This document shows, piece by piece, positions 42,383 through 52,000 of a stretch of DNA of 64,000 nucleotides. Position 1 is the first letter of the stretch. Every line of letters starts with the position of its first letter. The translations under genes and the position numbers were made by a program. Origin of the DNA: Gammaproteobacteria bacterium AqS3 (GTDB lineage: Bacteria > Pseudomonadota > Gammaproteobacteria > MEIF01 > AqS3); contig MEIF01000013.1 in NCBI GenBank assembly GCA_001750645.1, positions 1 to 64,000 of the forward strand. Direction: 5' to 3'. The notes beneath the pieces were generated by a model that had not been told where the DNA came from, ran no database searches, and saw only the letters and a list, made by a program, of their open reading frames with translations.

Positions 42383-42960
42383 TGGACGAGCTGACCCTGC
42401 TGCTGGGCGCCATCCTGGTCTACAACTTCGCCCTCGTGCAGTTTCTCGGCCTGTGCCCGTTCATGGGGGTGTCGGGGCAGCTCGAGGGCGCCATTGGCAT
42501 GTCGCTGGCGACCGCCTTTGTGCTGACGCTGTCATCGAGCGTCAGCTACGCCGTCTACCACTGGGCGCTGGTGCCGCTCCAGGTCGAATTCCTGCGCACC
42601 ATTGCCTTCATCATCACCATTGCCGCCCTGGTGCAGCTGACCGAGATGACGGTGCGCCGCCTGAGCCCGCTGCTGCACCGGATCCTGGGGCTGTTCCTGC
42701 CGCTGATCACCAGCAACTGCGCGGTGCTGGGGGTCGCCCTGCTGAACACCTACCGGCCTGAGAACGACACGCTGCTCAAGGCCACGCTCTACGGCTTCGG
42801 CGCCGCCGTCGGGTTCTCGCTGGTGCTGATCCTGATGGCGGCGCTGCGGGAGCGCCTGCTGGCGGCCAACGTCCCCCACCCGTTTCGGGGGGCGCCGCTG
42901 GGGCTGATCAGCGCCGGCCTGATGGCGCTGACATTTGCCGGTTTCGCCGGCATGGTCTGA
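42382..42960 (+). CDS. rsxA: Rnf/Rsx electron transport complex subunit A
   Basis: A 192-residue membrane subunit with six predicted helices. The first helix contains [16 protein letters not shown] and a middle helix [12 protein letters not shown]; each has one of the conserved cysteines thought to hold a [2Fe-2S] cluster within the membrane with RsxE. The complex couples electron flow between ferredoxin and NAD to Na+ or H+ pumping, and in E. coli also keeps SoxR reduced. It opens the operon A-B-C-D-G-E directly after metG. Confidence 0.95.
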   Translation: MDELTLLLGAILVYNFALVQFLGLCPFMGVSGQLEGAIGMSLATAFVLTLSSSVSYAVYHWALVPLQVEFLRTIAFIITIAALVQLTEMTVRRLSPLLHRILGLFLPLITSNCAVLGVALLNTYRPENDTLLKATLYGFGAAVGFSLVLILMAALRERLLAANVPHPFRGAPLGLISAGLMALTFAGFAGMV

Positions 42961-42962
42961 GG

Positions 42963-43547
42963 GTGGACGTCCTGATTGCGCAGCCCTGGATTGCCGCGGT
43001 CCTGGTGCTGGGGCTGCTGGGAGTGCTCATCGGCGCCCTGCTGGGGGTGCTGGCCGAGCGCCTCAAGACCGACGACGACTCCCTGGTCGAGCAGATCAAC
43101 GCCATCCTGCCGCAGACGCAGTGCGGCCAGTGCGGCTACCCGGGCTGCCGCCCCTATGCCACCGCCATCGCCGAGGCCGGCGAAAGCATCAACAAGTGCC
43201 CGCCCGGCGGGGCCGCCGGGATCGCCAAGCTGGCCGAGCTGCTGGGGGTTGCACCCGAGCCGCTGGACGCCGAACACGGGGTCGAGGACGTCGCGCGCGT
43301 GGCCTACATCAGGGAGGACGAGTGCATCGGCTGCACCAAGTGCATCCAGGCCTGCCCGGTCGACGCCATTCTCGGATCCGCACAGCTTATGCACACCGTT
43401 ATCGCCGATGAATGCACAGGCTGCGACCTGTGCGTCGAGCCCTGCCCGGTCGACTGCATCGACATGATCGAGGCGCCGGTGACGCTGGAGCGCTGGGTGC
43501 CCGAAAACCCGAAAAACCTGATCGCCTCGGACCGGGGGCGCTGGTGA
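42963..43547 (+). CDS. rsxB: Rnf/Rsx electron transport complex subunit B (ferredoxin-type)
   Basis: A 194-residue Fe-S protein that brings electrons into the complex. An N-terminal helix (about 8-30) anchors it; a four-cysteine [4Fe-4S] motif follows (Cys54, 57, 62 and 79, in [10 protein letters not shown]); two classical ferredoxin motifs, [12 protein letters not shown] and [12 protein letters not shown], are near the C-terminus. Length equals that of E. coli RsxB (192). The start is GTG at 42963, two bases after rsxA. Confidence 0.95.
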   Translation: MDVLIAQPWIAAVLVLGLLGVLIGALLGVLAERLKTDDDSLVEQINAILPQTQCGQCGYPGCRPYATAIAEAGESINKCPPGGAAGIAKLAELLGVAPEPLDAEHGVEDVARVAYIREDECIGCTKCIQACPVDAILGSAQLMHTVIADECTGCDLCVEPCPVDCIDMIEAPVTLERWVPENPKNLIASDRGRW

Positions 43548-45310
43548 GCCTGGTGCGCATCGAGCCGGTGCGGCCGCTGCGGGGGATTGCCATGCCCGGG
43601 CACAAGGAGCGCTCGCTGACCCGGCCGATCGAGCTGCTCGAGGCTCCGGGGCGGCTCTATCTGCGGGTCGATCCCGAGACGGTGTGCGTCGACCTCGAGG
43701 GCGCCGTGCTGGGCGGGGAATTGCTGGGGCGGTGTCAGGGCGTCGGGGTTCACGCCCCGACCTCGGGGCGCATCCTGGCCATCGCCGAGGCGCCGATGTG
43801 CCACCCCGCGCAACTGCCCTCCCCGCACCTGGTGCTGGAGCCGGACGGGCGGGATGCGTTTCGCCGCAGCGAGCCGTGGACCCGGCTGCCGGAGCCCGCG
43901 GAGATATTCCGGCGCATCGAGTCGGCCGGGCTGGCCGGGCTGGGCGGGGCCGGCTTTCCGACTGCGCTCAAGCTGAAAAGCGGGGCGCAGCGCACCGAGG
44001 CGCTGATCGTCAATGCCGTCGAGTGCGAGCCGCACATCACCGCCGACGCCGCCCTGCTGAGGGAGCACTCCGACACGGTGCTGCGGGGAGCCGCCCTGGT
44101 GCGCCGGCTGCTGGGCGCCCGGGACATCATCATCGCCGTCGAGAACTCGATGCCCGAGGCCATCGCCGCCATCGAGCGCACCGCGCGGGACTTCGACGAG
44201 GACTTCCGGCTCTGCGTGCTGCCGGCGCTCTACCCCGCCGGCAGCGAAAAGCAGCTGACCGAGGCGCTGCTGGGCAGGGAGATCCCCGCGGGCGGGCTGC
44301 CGGCCGACATCGGCGCGCTCTGCCTCAACGTCGGCACGCTGGCGGCGCTGGCCACTGCGGTGTATCAGGACGCCCCGCTGACGCACCGCATCACGACCAT
44401 CACCGGCAGCGCCGTTCCCCGCCCGGGGAACTACTGCATTCCCATCGGCGCCCCGATAGAGGACCTGCTGTGCAGCGCCGGCTGTGCACCCGAAGACGTC
44501 GCCCGGCTCATCGTCGGCGGCTCGATGATGGGCTATGCCATCAGCGATCTCAGAACGCCGGCCAGCAAGACCGTCAACTGCCTGATCGCCGATGACGCCG
44601 GGGCCGTCGCACCGCAGCCGCCACAGCAGCCCTGCATTCGCTGCGGCTTCTGCGTCGAGGTCTGCCCGGTCTCGCTGCTGCCGCAGCAGCTCTACGCCTA
44701 CAGCCACTCCCAGCAGTATGAGCGCCTGGAGCAGCACCGCCTGGCCGACTGCATCGAGTGCGGGGCCTGCTCCTGGGTCTGCCCCAGCAAGATCCCGCTG
44801 GTCGAGTACTACCGCCAGGCCAAGCGCCACCTGCACAGCGCCGAGCGGGAGCGCCTGGCCTCGGACGCCGCGCGGGTGCGCTTTGAGTCCCGCAACGAGC
44901 GCCTCAGCGCCCTGGCACAGGCGCGCGAGGCCGAGCTGCTGGAGCGCCGCCGGGCGCGCAAACTCAGCCATGCGGATCGCAGCGCCATTGCCGAGGCGCA
45001 GCAGCGCGCATCGGCTGCGGCTGCGGCTGCGGACGGGGATGGGGATGGGGATGCGGCGGCCGAGCCGCCCCAGCCGGCGGGCGATGTCAACCAGCTCGGC
45101 ATCGCCCTGAGGCAGGCCCAGGTGCAGCTGGCCGAGCTGCAGCGGCGCCAGGCGCCCGAGCGGGACATCCAGCACATTCAGGGGCAGATCGAGGCACTCG
45201 GCGAGCGGCTTCGCAGCGCCGCCTCAGAGTCGGAATCGGGGTCGGGGTCTGAACCAAAGCCGGAATCGGGGTCTGAGCCGAAGTCAAAGTCAAAATCGGG
45301 GTCGTCCTGA
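43544..45310 (+). CDS. rsxC: Rnf/Rsx electron transport complex subunit C
   Basis: A 588-residue peripheral subunit that oxidises or reduces NAD(H). It has an N-terminal HxGG-less barrel-like domain, the FMN/NADH region with [12 protein letters not shown] near residue 131, and two [4Fe-4S] motifs, [12 protein letters not shown] (about 363) and [12 protein letters not shown] (about 402). The C-terminal tail from about residue 455 is a charged coiled-coil followed by Asp-Gly, Ser-Glu and Lys-Ser simple-sequence runs; such variable tails are known in RsxC. The start is GTG at 43544, overlapping the rsxB stop by four bases; the longer frame back to 43412 lies in rsxB and was rejected. Confidence 0.94.
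   Translation: MSLVRIEPVRPLRGIAMPGHKERSLTRPIELLEAPGRLYLRVDPETVCVDLEGAVLGGELLGRCQGVGVHAPTSGRILAIAEAPMCHPAQLPSPHLVLEPDGRDAFRRSEPWTRLPEPAEIFRRIESAGLAGLGGAGFPTALKLKSGAQRTEALIVNAVECEPHITADAALLREHSDTVLRGAALVRRLLGARDIIIAVENSMPEAIAAIERTARDFDEDFRLCVLPALYPAGSEKQLTEALLGREIPAGGLPADIGALCLNVGTLAALATAVYQDAPLTHRITTITGSAVPRPGNYCIPIGAPIEDLLCSAGCAPEDVARLIVGGSMMGYAISDLRTPASKTVNCLIADDAGAVAPQPPQQPCIRCGFCVEVCPVSLLPQQLYAYSHSQQYERLEQHRLADCIECGACSWVCPSKIPLVEYYRQAKRHLHSAERERLASDAARVRFESRNERLSALAQAREAELLERRRARKLSHADRSAIAEAQQRASAAAAAADGDGDGDAAAEPPQPAGDVNQLGIALRQAQVQLAELQRRQAPERDIQHIQGQIEALGERLRSAASESESGSGSEPKPESGSEPKSKSKSGSS
45225..45308 (+). repeat. Simple-sequence repeat encoding the Ser/Glu/Lys/Pro tail of RsxC
   Basis: The last 84 bases of rsxC are built from variants of a TCGGGGTC(T)GA unit mixed with CCAAAG and AAGTCAAA words, giving a low-complexity tail of Ser, Gly, Glu, Pro and Lys. 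A GGGGAT hexamer repeat occurs further upstream (about 45036-45052), encoding Asp-Gly pairs. Such tracts expand and contract easily, so the tail length may vary between strains. Confidence 0.65.
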
Positions 45311-46335
45311 TGCTGCAAAAGACCTCGGCCCCGCACGTCAGCGCCCCGGGCGGGATCAGCCGCGTCATGCTCTGGGTCGCCGCCGCCCTGGTCCCCGGGG
45401 TGCTGGGGCAGCTCTGGTGGTTCGGCCCCGGCGTGCTGATCCAGCTCGCCTGGTGCGTTCTGATCGCCCTGGCCGCCGAGGCGCTGGCGCTGAGGCTGCG
45501 CGGCCAGCCGGTCGAGGTCGGCCTGGGCGACTGCAGCGTGCTGATCTGCGCGCTGCTGCTGGGGCTGACGCTGCCGGGCCACGCCCCCTGGTACGTCGGC
45601 CTGACCGCCACGCTGTCGGCGGTGCTGCTGGGCAAGCACGTCTACGGCGGCCTCGGCCACAACCCGTTCAACCCGGCGATGATCGGCTACGTCGTGGCGC
45701 TCATCGGCTTTCCGATCGAAATGACGCGCTGGACGCACCCGGACGCCGCCGTCCCCCTGGCCGAGGTCTGGGCCGCCTTCAGCGGCGCCCTGCTGCCGGA
45801 TCAGTGGACCGCCGCCACCGCCCTGGAGGTCTTCAAGCTCGAGCGGGGCGGCATGTACGAGGCCGAGTTCAAGGCCTCGCGCGACATCTTCGGGCTGTTC
45901 GGGGGGCGCGGGGTGGAGTGGGTCAACGCGCTGTTCCTGGCCGGCGGGCTGCTGCTGCTGCTGCGCGGCATCATCACCTGGCACGGGCCGCTCGGACTGT
46001 TGGGCGCGCTGGGGCTGTGCGCCCTGATCGGCTGGGACGGCGGCAGCTCCGAGGGGCATGGCTCGGCGCTGCTGCACTGGTTCAGCGGCGCCACGATGCT
46101 GGGGGCGTGGTTCATCCTGACCGACCCGGTCAGCACCTCGGCGACGCCCTGGGGGCGCTTCGTCTGCGGGGCGCTCGCCGGCGTCGTGACCTACTGCATC
46201 CGGGTCTGGGGAACCTACCCCGACGCCATCGCCTTCGGCGTGCTGCTGAGCAACTTCGCCGCCCCGCTGATCGACTACTACCTGCGCCCCAGGGTCTACG
46301 GCCACGGCCGGGGCGCAGGCCGGGCAGATGAATAA
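45310..46335 (+). CDS. rsxD: Rnf/Rsx electron transport complex subunit D
   Basis: A 341-residue membrane subunit with about nine to ten helices, related to NqrB. A conserved GGLGHNPFNPAMIGY segment is present. The covalent FMN threonine is expected in the TAAT at residues 167-170 (Thr170), which matches the E. coli position best; another SGAT at 259-262 is a second candidate. The ATG overlaps the rsxC stop by one base. Length compares with 352 in E. coli. Confidence 0.94.
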   Translation: MLQKTSAPHVSAPGGISRVMLWVAAALVPGVLGQLWWFGPGVLIQLAWCVLIALAAEALALRLRGQPVEVGLGDCSVLICALLLGLTLPGHAPWYVGLTATLSAVLLGKHVYGGLGHNPFNPAMIGYVVALIGFPIEMTRWTHPDAAVPLAEVWAAFSGALLPDQWTAATALEVFKLERGGMYEAEFKASRDIFGLFGGRGVEWVNALFLAGGLLLLLRGIITWHGPLGLLGALGLCALIGWDGGSSEGHGSALLHWFSGATMLGAWFILTDPVSTSATPWGRFVCGALAGVVTYCIRVWGTYPDAIAFGVLLSNFAAPLIDYYLRPRVYGHGRGAGRADE

Positions 46336-47005
46336 CCCCGTCCGCGCCCTGCTCGGCCTGAGCGGCTTCGCCCTGGTGTGCGCCGGGCTGCTCGGCGGCA
46401 TTGACTACATGACCCGGGAGCGCATCGCCGAGAACATCGAGCAGGCGCGCAAGCTCAAGCTGCTGGAGGTTGTCGGCGCCGTCGTCGCCCCGCCGGTGGA
46501 GATCGGCGAGCTGACCCTCGAGGGCTTCGGATATGCCGAGCCCAGAACCGGCCACGTCATCGCCCAGGACGGGGCGGTGCGGGCCTATGTGCTGCCGGTG
46601 CGCGCCCCCGACGGCTACTCGGGCGCCATTGACCTGCTGGTGGCGGTGTCGCCCGATGCCGAGCCCGTCGTCTTCGGGGTGCGCACCGTCCAGCACAGGG
46701 AGACCCCCGGCCTGGGCGACGGCATTGAGCGGGCGAAATCCGACTGGATCCTCAGCTTCGACGGCGCCACCCTCGAGCAGCCGGCCGACTGGCGCGTGCG
46801 GCGGGACGGCGGCGACTTCGACCAGCTCACCGGGGCGACGATCACCCCGCGCGCGGTGGTCTCGGCGGTGCACCGGGCGCTGCTGCAGTACCGCCGGCAG
46901 CACGGCGAGCTGCAGGGCCGTCCGGTGCTCTGGGAAGACGCCGGCGAAGACGCCGGCAAAGACACCGGCGACAATGCCGGCGCCGCCGGCGCTCCGAGAC
47001 GATGA
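46328..47005 (+). CDS. rsxG: Rnf/Rsx electron transport complex subunit G
   Basis: A 225-residue subunit with one N-terminal membrane anchor ([17 protein letters not shown]) and a periplasmic FMN-binding domain. The covalent FMN threonine lies in [12 protein letters not shown] (Thr171, close to E. coli Thr175). HRETPGLGD is the other conserved motif. A C-terminal Asp/Gly/Ala tail ([18 protein letters not shown]) is low complexity and probably dispensable. The ATG overlaps rsxD by eight bases, and the end overlaps rsxE by four. Confidence 0.94.
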   Translation: MNNPVRALLGLSGFALVCAGLLGGIDYMTRERIAENIEQARKLKLLEVVGAVVAPPVEIGELTLEGFGYAEPRTGHVIAQDGAVRAYVLPVRAPDGYSGAIDLLVAVSPDAEPVVFGVRTVQHRETPGLGDGIERAKSDWILSFDGATLEQPADWRVRRDGGDFDQLTGATITPRAVVSAVHRALLQYRRQHGELQGRPVLWEDAGEDAGKDTGDNAGAAGAPRR

Positions 47006-47682
47006 CGATGACGACCCGGCCCGCCGACGGCCTGTGGCACAGCAACCCCGCCCTGGTGCAGCTGCTGGGGCTGTGCCCGCTGCTGGCGGTGTCGAACTCC
47101 CTGGTCAACGCCGCCGGCATGGCGGTTGCGACTCTTGCCGTGCTGATGATCTCCAGCGTGCTGGTGGCGCTGCTGCGCCCGCTGATACCCCAGGCGGTGC
47201 GGCTGCCGGCCTTCGTGCTGATCATCGCCTCGACCACCACCGGCATCGAGCTGCTGATGCAGGCCTACGCCCTGCCGCTCTACCAGGCGCTGGGGATATT
47301 CATCCCGCTGATCGTCACCAACTGCCTGATTCTGGGGCGCGCCGAGGCCTTTGCCGTGCGCACCACGCCGGCGGCGGCGCTCGCCGACGCCCTCTGGATG
47401 GGGCTGGGCTTTGCCGCGGTGCTGCTGGTCCTGGGGGCGGTGCGGGAGCTGCTCGGCGCCGGGACGCTGGGCGACGGCCTTGCGCTGCTGGGGCTGGGCT
47501 CGGGGCTGCGGCTGGCCGACTCAGGCTTTCTGCCGCTGCTGCTGCCCGCCGGCGCCTTTGTCAGCCTCGGGCTGCTCATCGCCGGCCGCAATGCCCTGGA
47601 CGAAATCTGGCGGCGCAGAAAGACCCCCGAGATTGTCCCCGGCGCCCGCCGGGTTCGGGTCACCTCTGTTGATCCCGGCTGA
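47002..47682 (+). CDS. rsxE: Rnf/Rsx electron transport complex subunit E
   Basis: A 226-residue membrane subunit with six predicted helices, partner of Rsx[22 protein letters not shown] and [19 protein letters not shown] carry the conserved cysteines for the intramembrane cluster. ATG at 47002 overlaps the rsxG stop (ATGA); a second ATG two codons later is possible. It closes the operon; the nth gene that follows it in E. coli is not here, and the next gene is convergent. The last codons and the stop lie within a 19-base tandem repeat. Confidence 0.94.
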   Translation: MTMTTRPADGLWHSNPALVQLLGLCPLLAVSNSLVNAAGMAVATLAVLMISSVLVALLRPLIPQAVRLPAFVLIIASTTTGIELLMQAYALPLYQALGIFIPLIVTNCLILGRAEAFAVRTTPAAALADALWMGLGFAAVLLVLGAVRELLGAGTLGDGLALLGLGSGLRLADSGFLPLLLPAGAFVSLGLLIAGRNALDEIWRRRKTPEIVPGARRVRVTSVDPG

Positions 47683-47747
47683 CCCCATCAATCCCGGCTG
47701 ACCCTGTCTATCCCGGCTGACCCTGTCTATCCCAGCTGACTCTGCGG
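47672..47747. repeat. Four tandem copies of a 19-base repeat at the end of rsxE
   Basis: Units begin at 47672, 47691, 47710 and 47729. The second and third are identical (ATCCCGGCTGACCCTGTCT); the first differs in its last bases and the fourth at a few positions. The rsxE stop codon (47680-47682) lies inside the first unit. The repeat carries a stop in its frame, so copy-number change should not affect rsxE. Confidence 0.85.
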
Positions 47748-47780
47748 GCGACCCCCGCGCACCCTGTCCCGCGCGCGGGA
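47744..47780. terminator. Two small GC hairpins between convergent rsxE and giant gene 2
   Basis: GCGGG/CCCGC (47744-47758, five-base loop) is followed by the perfect 14-base palindrome TCCCGCGCGCGGGA (47767-47780). They lie between the ends of the two convergent genes, where a bidirectional terminator is expected. Neither is followed by a U-rich tract, so intrinsic termination is uncertain. Confidence 0.35.
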
Positions 47781-47790
47781 TCAAACACCG

Positions 47791-49010
47791 CTAATACATC
47801 TTGCGCTGCAATTCCAGCCGGGTCCTGCGGATCTCCTCGCTGTTCTGATAGCTCTGCCGCTCGCTGAACAGGCGGAACTCCAGCCCGCCCCTGCTGCGGA
47901 AGCGCAGCCCGTTGGTCAGCTGATCCGAGGGCATGTCGCCATCGACGAGGGTGTATTCAACGTAGGGGGTCAGCATGCCGCCGAAGGCGTCAAAGCCGTA
48001 GCCGGCGCTGCCGCCCAGCGCCGTGCGCCGGATCTGCTGCGTCTGCAGCGCCGCCGGACCCGAGCGGCCAAAGGCCTCCTCCCGCTCCAGCACGCGGTCC
48101 AGGCGCGGCCCCCACTCCGGCCCCAGCGCCAGCGACAGGCCGCGCCCGGCGGAGTCCCTCGACTTCAGCCTCAGCTCGAGGGTGGCGCCCCATTCCTCCA
48201 GGGCGTCGGCGGAGTGGACGCCCAGCCACTGCATCGAGGCGTTCAGGCTGAGCCGACGCTCGGGGAAGCACAGGTTGGCGGCGCCGGTGAGCTCCACGCC
48301 GGTTCCGGTGATCCCGTCGCCGGCGTCCTCGCGCAGCGAGATCCCCAGCCTCGGCGAGACCTGCACCGCCTCGCCGAGGCCGACGTGCGAGAGCTCGACG
48401 CCCGCGCGCAGCTGCTGCACCGCGACGCTCAGATTGGCGAAGGCCGGCGCCGGGCTGTTTTCGGTCTCAAAGCGGCTGGTTCCGGCGCTGCCGACGGCGG
48501 AGAGCCTCAGGCTGCCCAGCCGCGCCAGCGGCCAGCTGCCGCCCAGCGAGGCCATCTCAAAGGTCAGGCCGGTGCGCTCCCTGCGCCCGAGGGCATCAAG
48601 GCTCTGGACACTGCCGGCGCCCAGCCCCAGCATCATGTGCAGCGAGCCGCTGCCGAGCTTCAGGTCCATGTAGGGCAGCAGCGTGGTCAGGCTGGTGTCG
48701 AGGGCGGTCTCGCGGTCGAGCACGCTGTAGCGCGCCTCGCCGCCGCTCTGCCCCAGCGCCAGGCCGAACAGCGAGCTGTTGGGCGTGCGCTGATCAAAGC
48801 CCAGCCACATCGAGTCCTGGGCGCCGTCGTAGCTGAACGCCCCGCCGAGGGAGCCGCCCACGAAGTCGCCCACGGAGCCGTTGAAGCGGCGCTGATCGTG
48901 GCTGCCCCACAGCGTCCGGCCGGCCAGGTGCGAATCCACGTCGCCGGCCATTGCGTAGGAGAAGCTGGTGATGAAGGGCAGGTTGATCGAGGCTGCGGTG
49001 CGGGCCTGAT
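47791..49010 (-). other. Autotransporter-like outer-membrane beta-barrel domain of giant protein 2
   Basis: The C-terminal 400 or so residues consist of alternating amphipathic strands, with LPFITSFSYAM at the start, GDGITGTGVELT in the middle and a final LELQRKMY. It would form the outer-membrane translocator and anchor for the repeat passenger. It is the best-conserved segment between the two giant proteins. Confidence 0.75.
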
Positions 49011-52000
49011 CGGCGAATGCCGGCCTGCCCTCCTTCAGTGCGACCCCGCCGAGCCAGTCGGCGTCCATGCGGTCCAGGCCGAACCAGCCGAGGCGGTAGC
49101 GCTCGGCGCCGGCGAGCCGGCGGTTCTGATCTTCCTCGACTGCGCGCAGCCGGTAGGCCGCCAGCAGTGCGGCCGGATCACGCTCATCATCAGAGGCGCC
49201 GAGGCCGACCTGGCGCCCGCCGACCGTCATCGTGCGCGCACCGGCGGCGGCGTCAAAGCGCCGGCCGATGACCTCGCGCGAGCTGGAGAGCATCGCGCGG
49301 CCCAGCTCGGCCAGGGCGTGCCTGGCTGCGGCGCGCTCGGCGCGGGCCAGCGCCAGCCCCTCATCGTCCTGAATCGCCAGGGTGAGCTCGCCGGTCACGC
49401 CCTCGTATTCGGCGCCCGAGGCGCGCAGCCGGAGGCTGACCGTCTCGTCGTCGTAGTCGTCGTCGTGCAGGGCGCTGACGGTCACGACCTGACCCGTGCC
49501 CCAGTTTTCCGCCGTGAAGGTCAGGCGGGCGGGGGCGACCGAGGCGGCAGCGCCGTCGCCGCTCTCGATCACCACGGACACCTCGACCGTCGGCTGCGAC
49601 AGCAGCTTGACGGAGAACTCGGCGCCGGCGCCCTCGACCAGCTCGAGCACCTCGGCCGAGAGCTCCAGACCGGCGTATTCGTCGTCGATCAGGTTCACGC
49701 CCAGCTCGGCCGTGACCCCGTCATACCCGCCGCCCGCCGCCTTCAGGCTGATGGTGGCGGCGAGATCCGCGGCGTCCTCGTCCTGGCCGCCCTCGAGCAG
49801 CACGCTCTGCGGGGTGTCCCAATCCTCGGGCGTGAAGGTCAGCTCCTGCGGTGCGATCGCAATGGCGGGGTCGCTGCTGCTGAGCGTCACCGTGACCTCC
49901 GCCAGCGGCTGGAGCTCCAGCTGGACATCAAAGCTGCCGGTGCCGCCCTCGTCAAAAGTCAGCTCCTCGACCGACAGGCTCAGCGCCGCCCCATCCAGCT
50001 GCTCGATGTCCGGGGTCAGGCTGGTGTTGTTGTCCGTCACGTATATGGTGATGTTTTTGACTTTCCCCTCGTATTCGAATCCGGAGGTCGCCAGCTGCAG
50101 CGAGGTCGTTTCATGTCTCGAATCGCTGTCCCGCACCCCCGACACCGTCAGATTTTGCTGGACGTTCCAGTTGGTCGCATCAAATGTCAGCGTCGCCGGA
50201 GAGACTGTGGCGATCGTGGTGTTGGCGATGGTCGCAGTCAGGGTCGTGCTTCTGTGGGGCGCCGAGAGCAGCGTCACCCCGAAGCTGCCCGTGCCGGTTT
50301 CCTGCACGGTCAGCTCTGAGTTTGAGGTGTAAATGCCCGCGACATCGTTGTCGTAGACGCTGATGCTGCCGGTGACCACCTGACCGTCGTAATCGGCCCC
50401 GGCCGCCTCGTATCGCACGGAGAGCACTTCGCTGAGGGCGTTGTCGTCCTGCAGCGCCCGGATGCTGAAGTGCTGGCGATCGCGCCAGTCTTCGGGGGAG
50501 ATGACCACCCTGTCGGGAATCGCCCTCAGTTTTGTGCTGTCTGTGAATGTGATGCTCACGACCACGTCGTCCTCCGGTATCGAATTCAGCGAGAAATAGC
50601 CGGTGTGGTCAGCCCCGCCCTCGCGCGCAATCCCGCTGGGATCGTTGACCAGCAGGCCCTCGCTGTCGTTATCGAGCACCCTCACGACAACGCTCTCGGA
50701 CTCGGAGGAATATCCACCGCCTGTGGCCGCCAGGTTTACCGTCTCGATATCGTCAGATGTGGTCAATCCATTCCTGGCCCAGATTGTGAAGACCTGCGGG
50801 GTCTGCCAGTTTGAAGTCGTGAATTCCATCTTGTCGTAGGGCTGCACAGTCAGCACCTGTTTGTCGCTGAGGGTCGGGATGACCGTCACCTTGCTCGTGG
50901 GACGGGTCGCCAGGCTGACCCTGAAGGTTTCGAATTCGCCCTCCTCAAGGATTAGCGAGCGCCTCGACAGCACCAGCGACGGGGCGTCGTCGTCGGCAAC
51001 CGTCACGGACAGGACCGCCTCGGCAGAGGAGTAGTCGCTCGTGGCATTCAGCGTGATGGTCGTGCTCTCGTCGATGATGTCGGAATCCTGGAAGGCGATG
51101 ACCGTGACGCTCTGCGGCTGGCTCCAGTTGGCGCCGGTAAAGACCAGGCTGGCCGGTGATACCGAGACATCCCCGCCGCCGCTGACAACCGTCACGCTGA
51201 CACTGGATGCGGGCTGGGAATTGAGCTTCACAGAGAAGTTTTGGCTGGACCCCTCTTCGAGCGCCATCGTCGAGGACGACAGGGTCAGGCCCGCGGCATC
51301 GTCGTCGCTCACATTGATCGCAACGGCCCGGGTCACCCGGCTGTAGCCGCCGCCCAGCGCCCGGATGTTCACCTGCGCACTCTCGGACACCGTATCGCTG
51401 TCCTGCACCCCATGGATCGTGATGTTCTGCGCGATGTCCCAATTGCCCAGATCAAAGAGCAGGCTCGAGGTCGAGAGCCGCAGGTCTGCGGACGTGCTGG
51501 AAACGGTGACCGCAACCGGCGCCGTCGGCCGCGCGTTCAGCCTGATCGCCAACTGCCCGCTGGAGCCCTCGCCTATCGTCAGCTGGCTGGCCGAGACCTC
51601 GATGGTGTATGGGTCATCGTCAATGATCCACATCGGAAGCTCGTAATCACTGAAGACCCTGGTGCGCGTGCGGAACAGCAGCGCATCCGTGTCGTCGACC
51701 CCGTCGGCGTCGTGGAGGGCCGTGAAGTTGTAGGTCTGCGGCTCATTCCAGTTGTCCTTGTTGAAGTAGAAGTAGGTGCCCCCCGGAGGCGACAGCCCCT
51801 CCTTGTGGGTGAATATGCGCACGGACTCCACTGTGTCGCCGGGCGACTGGGAGAGGGCGACCGTCACCGAACCCTGCTGGCCCTCGACGATCCTCAGGCT
51901 CGACGTGCGCACGATCACCTGGGCCCCGTCATCATCCAGCACCTCCGTATCGACATACCGCACCAGATCGTCGTAACCGCCGCCGAGGGCGGAAATTTTG

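Noticed and set aside
43304-46401. Minus-strand frames (623 and 407 codons) opposite rsxC and rsxD
   Set aside because: Antisense shadows of conserved rsx genes; no domain and no start signal.
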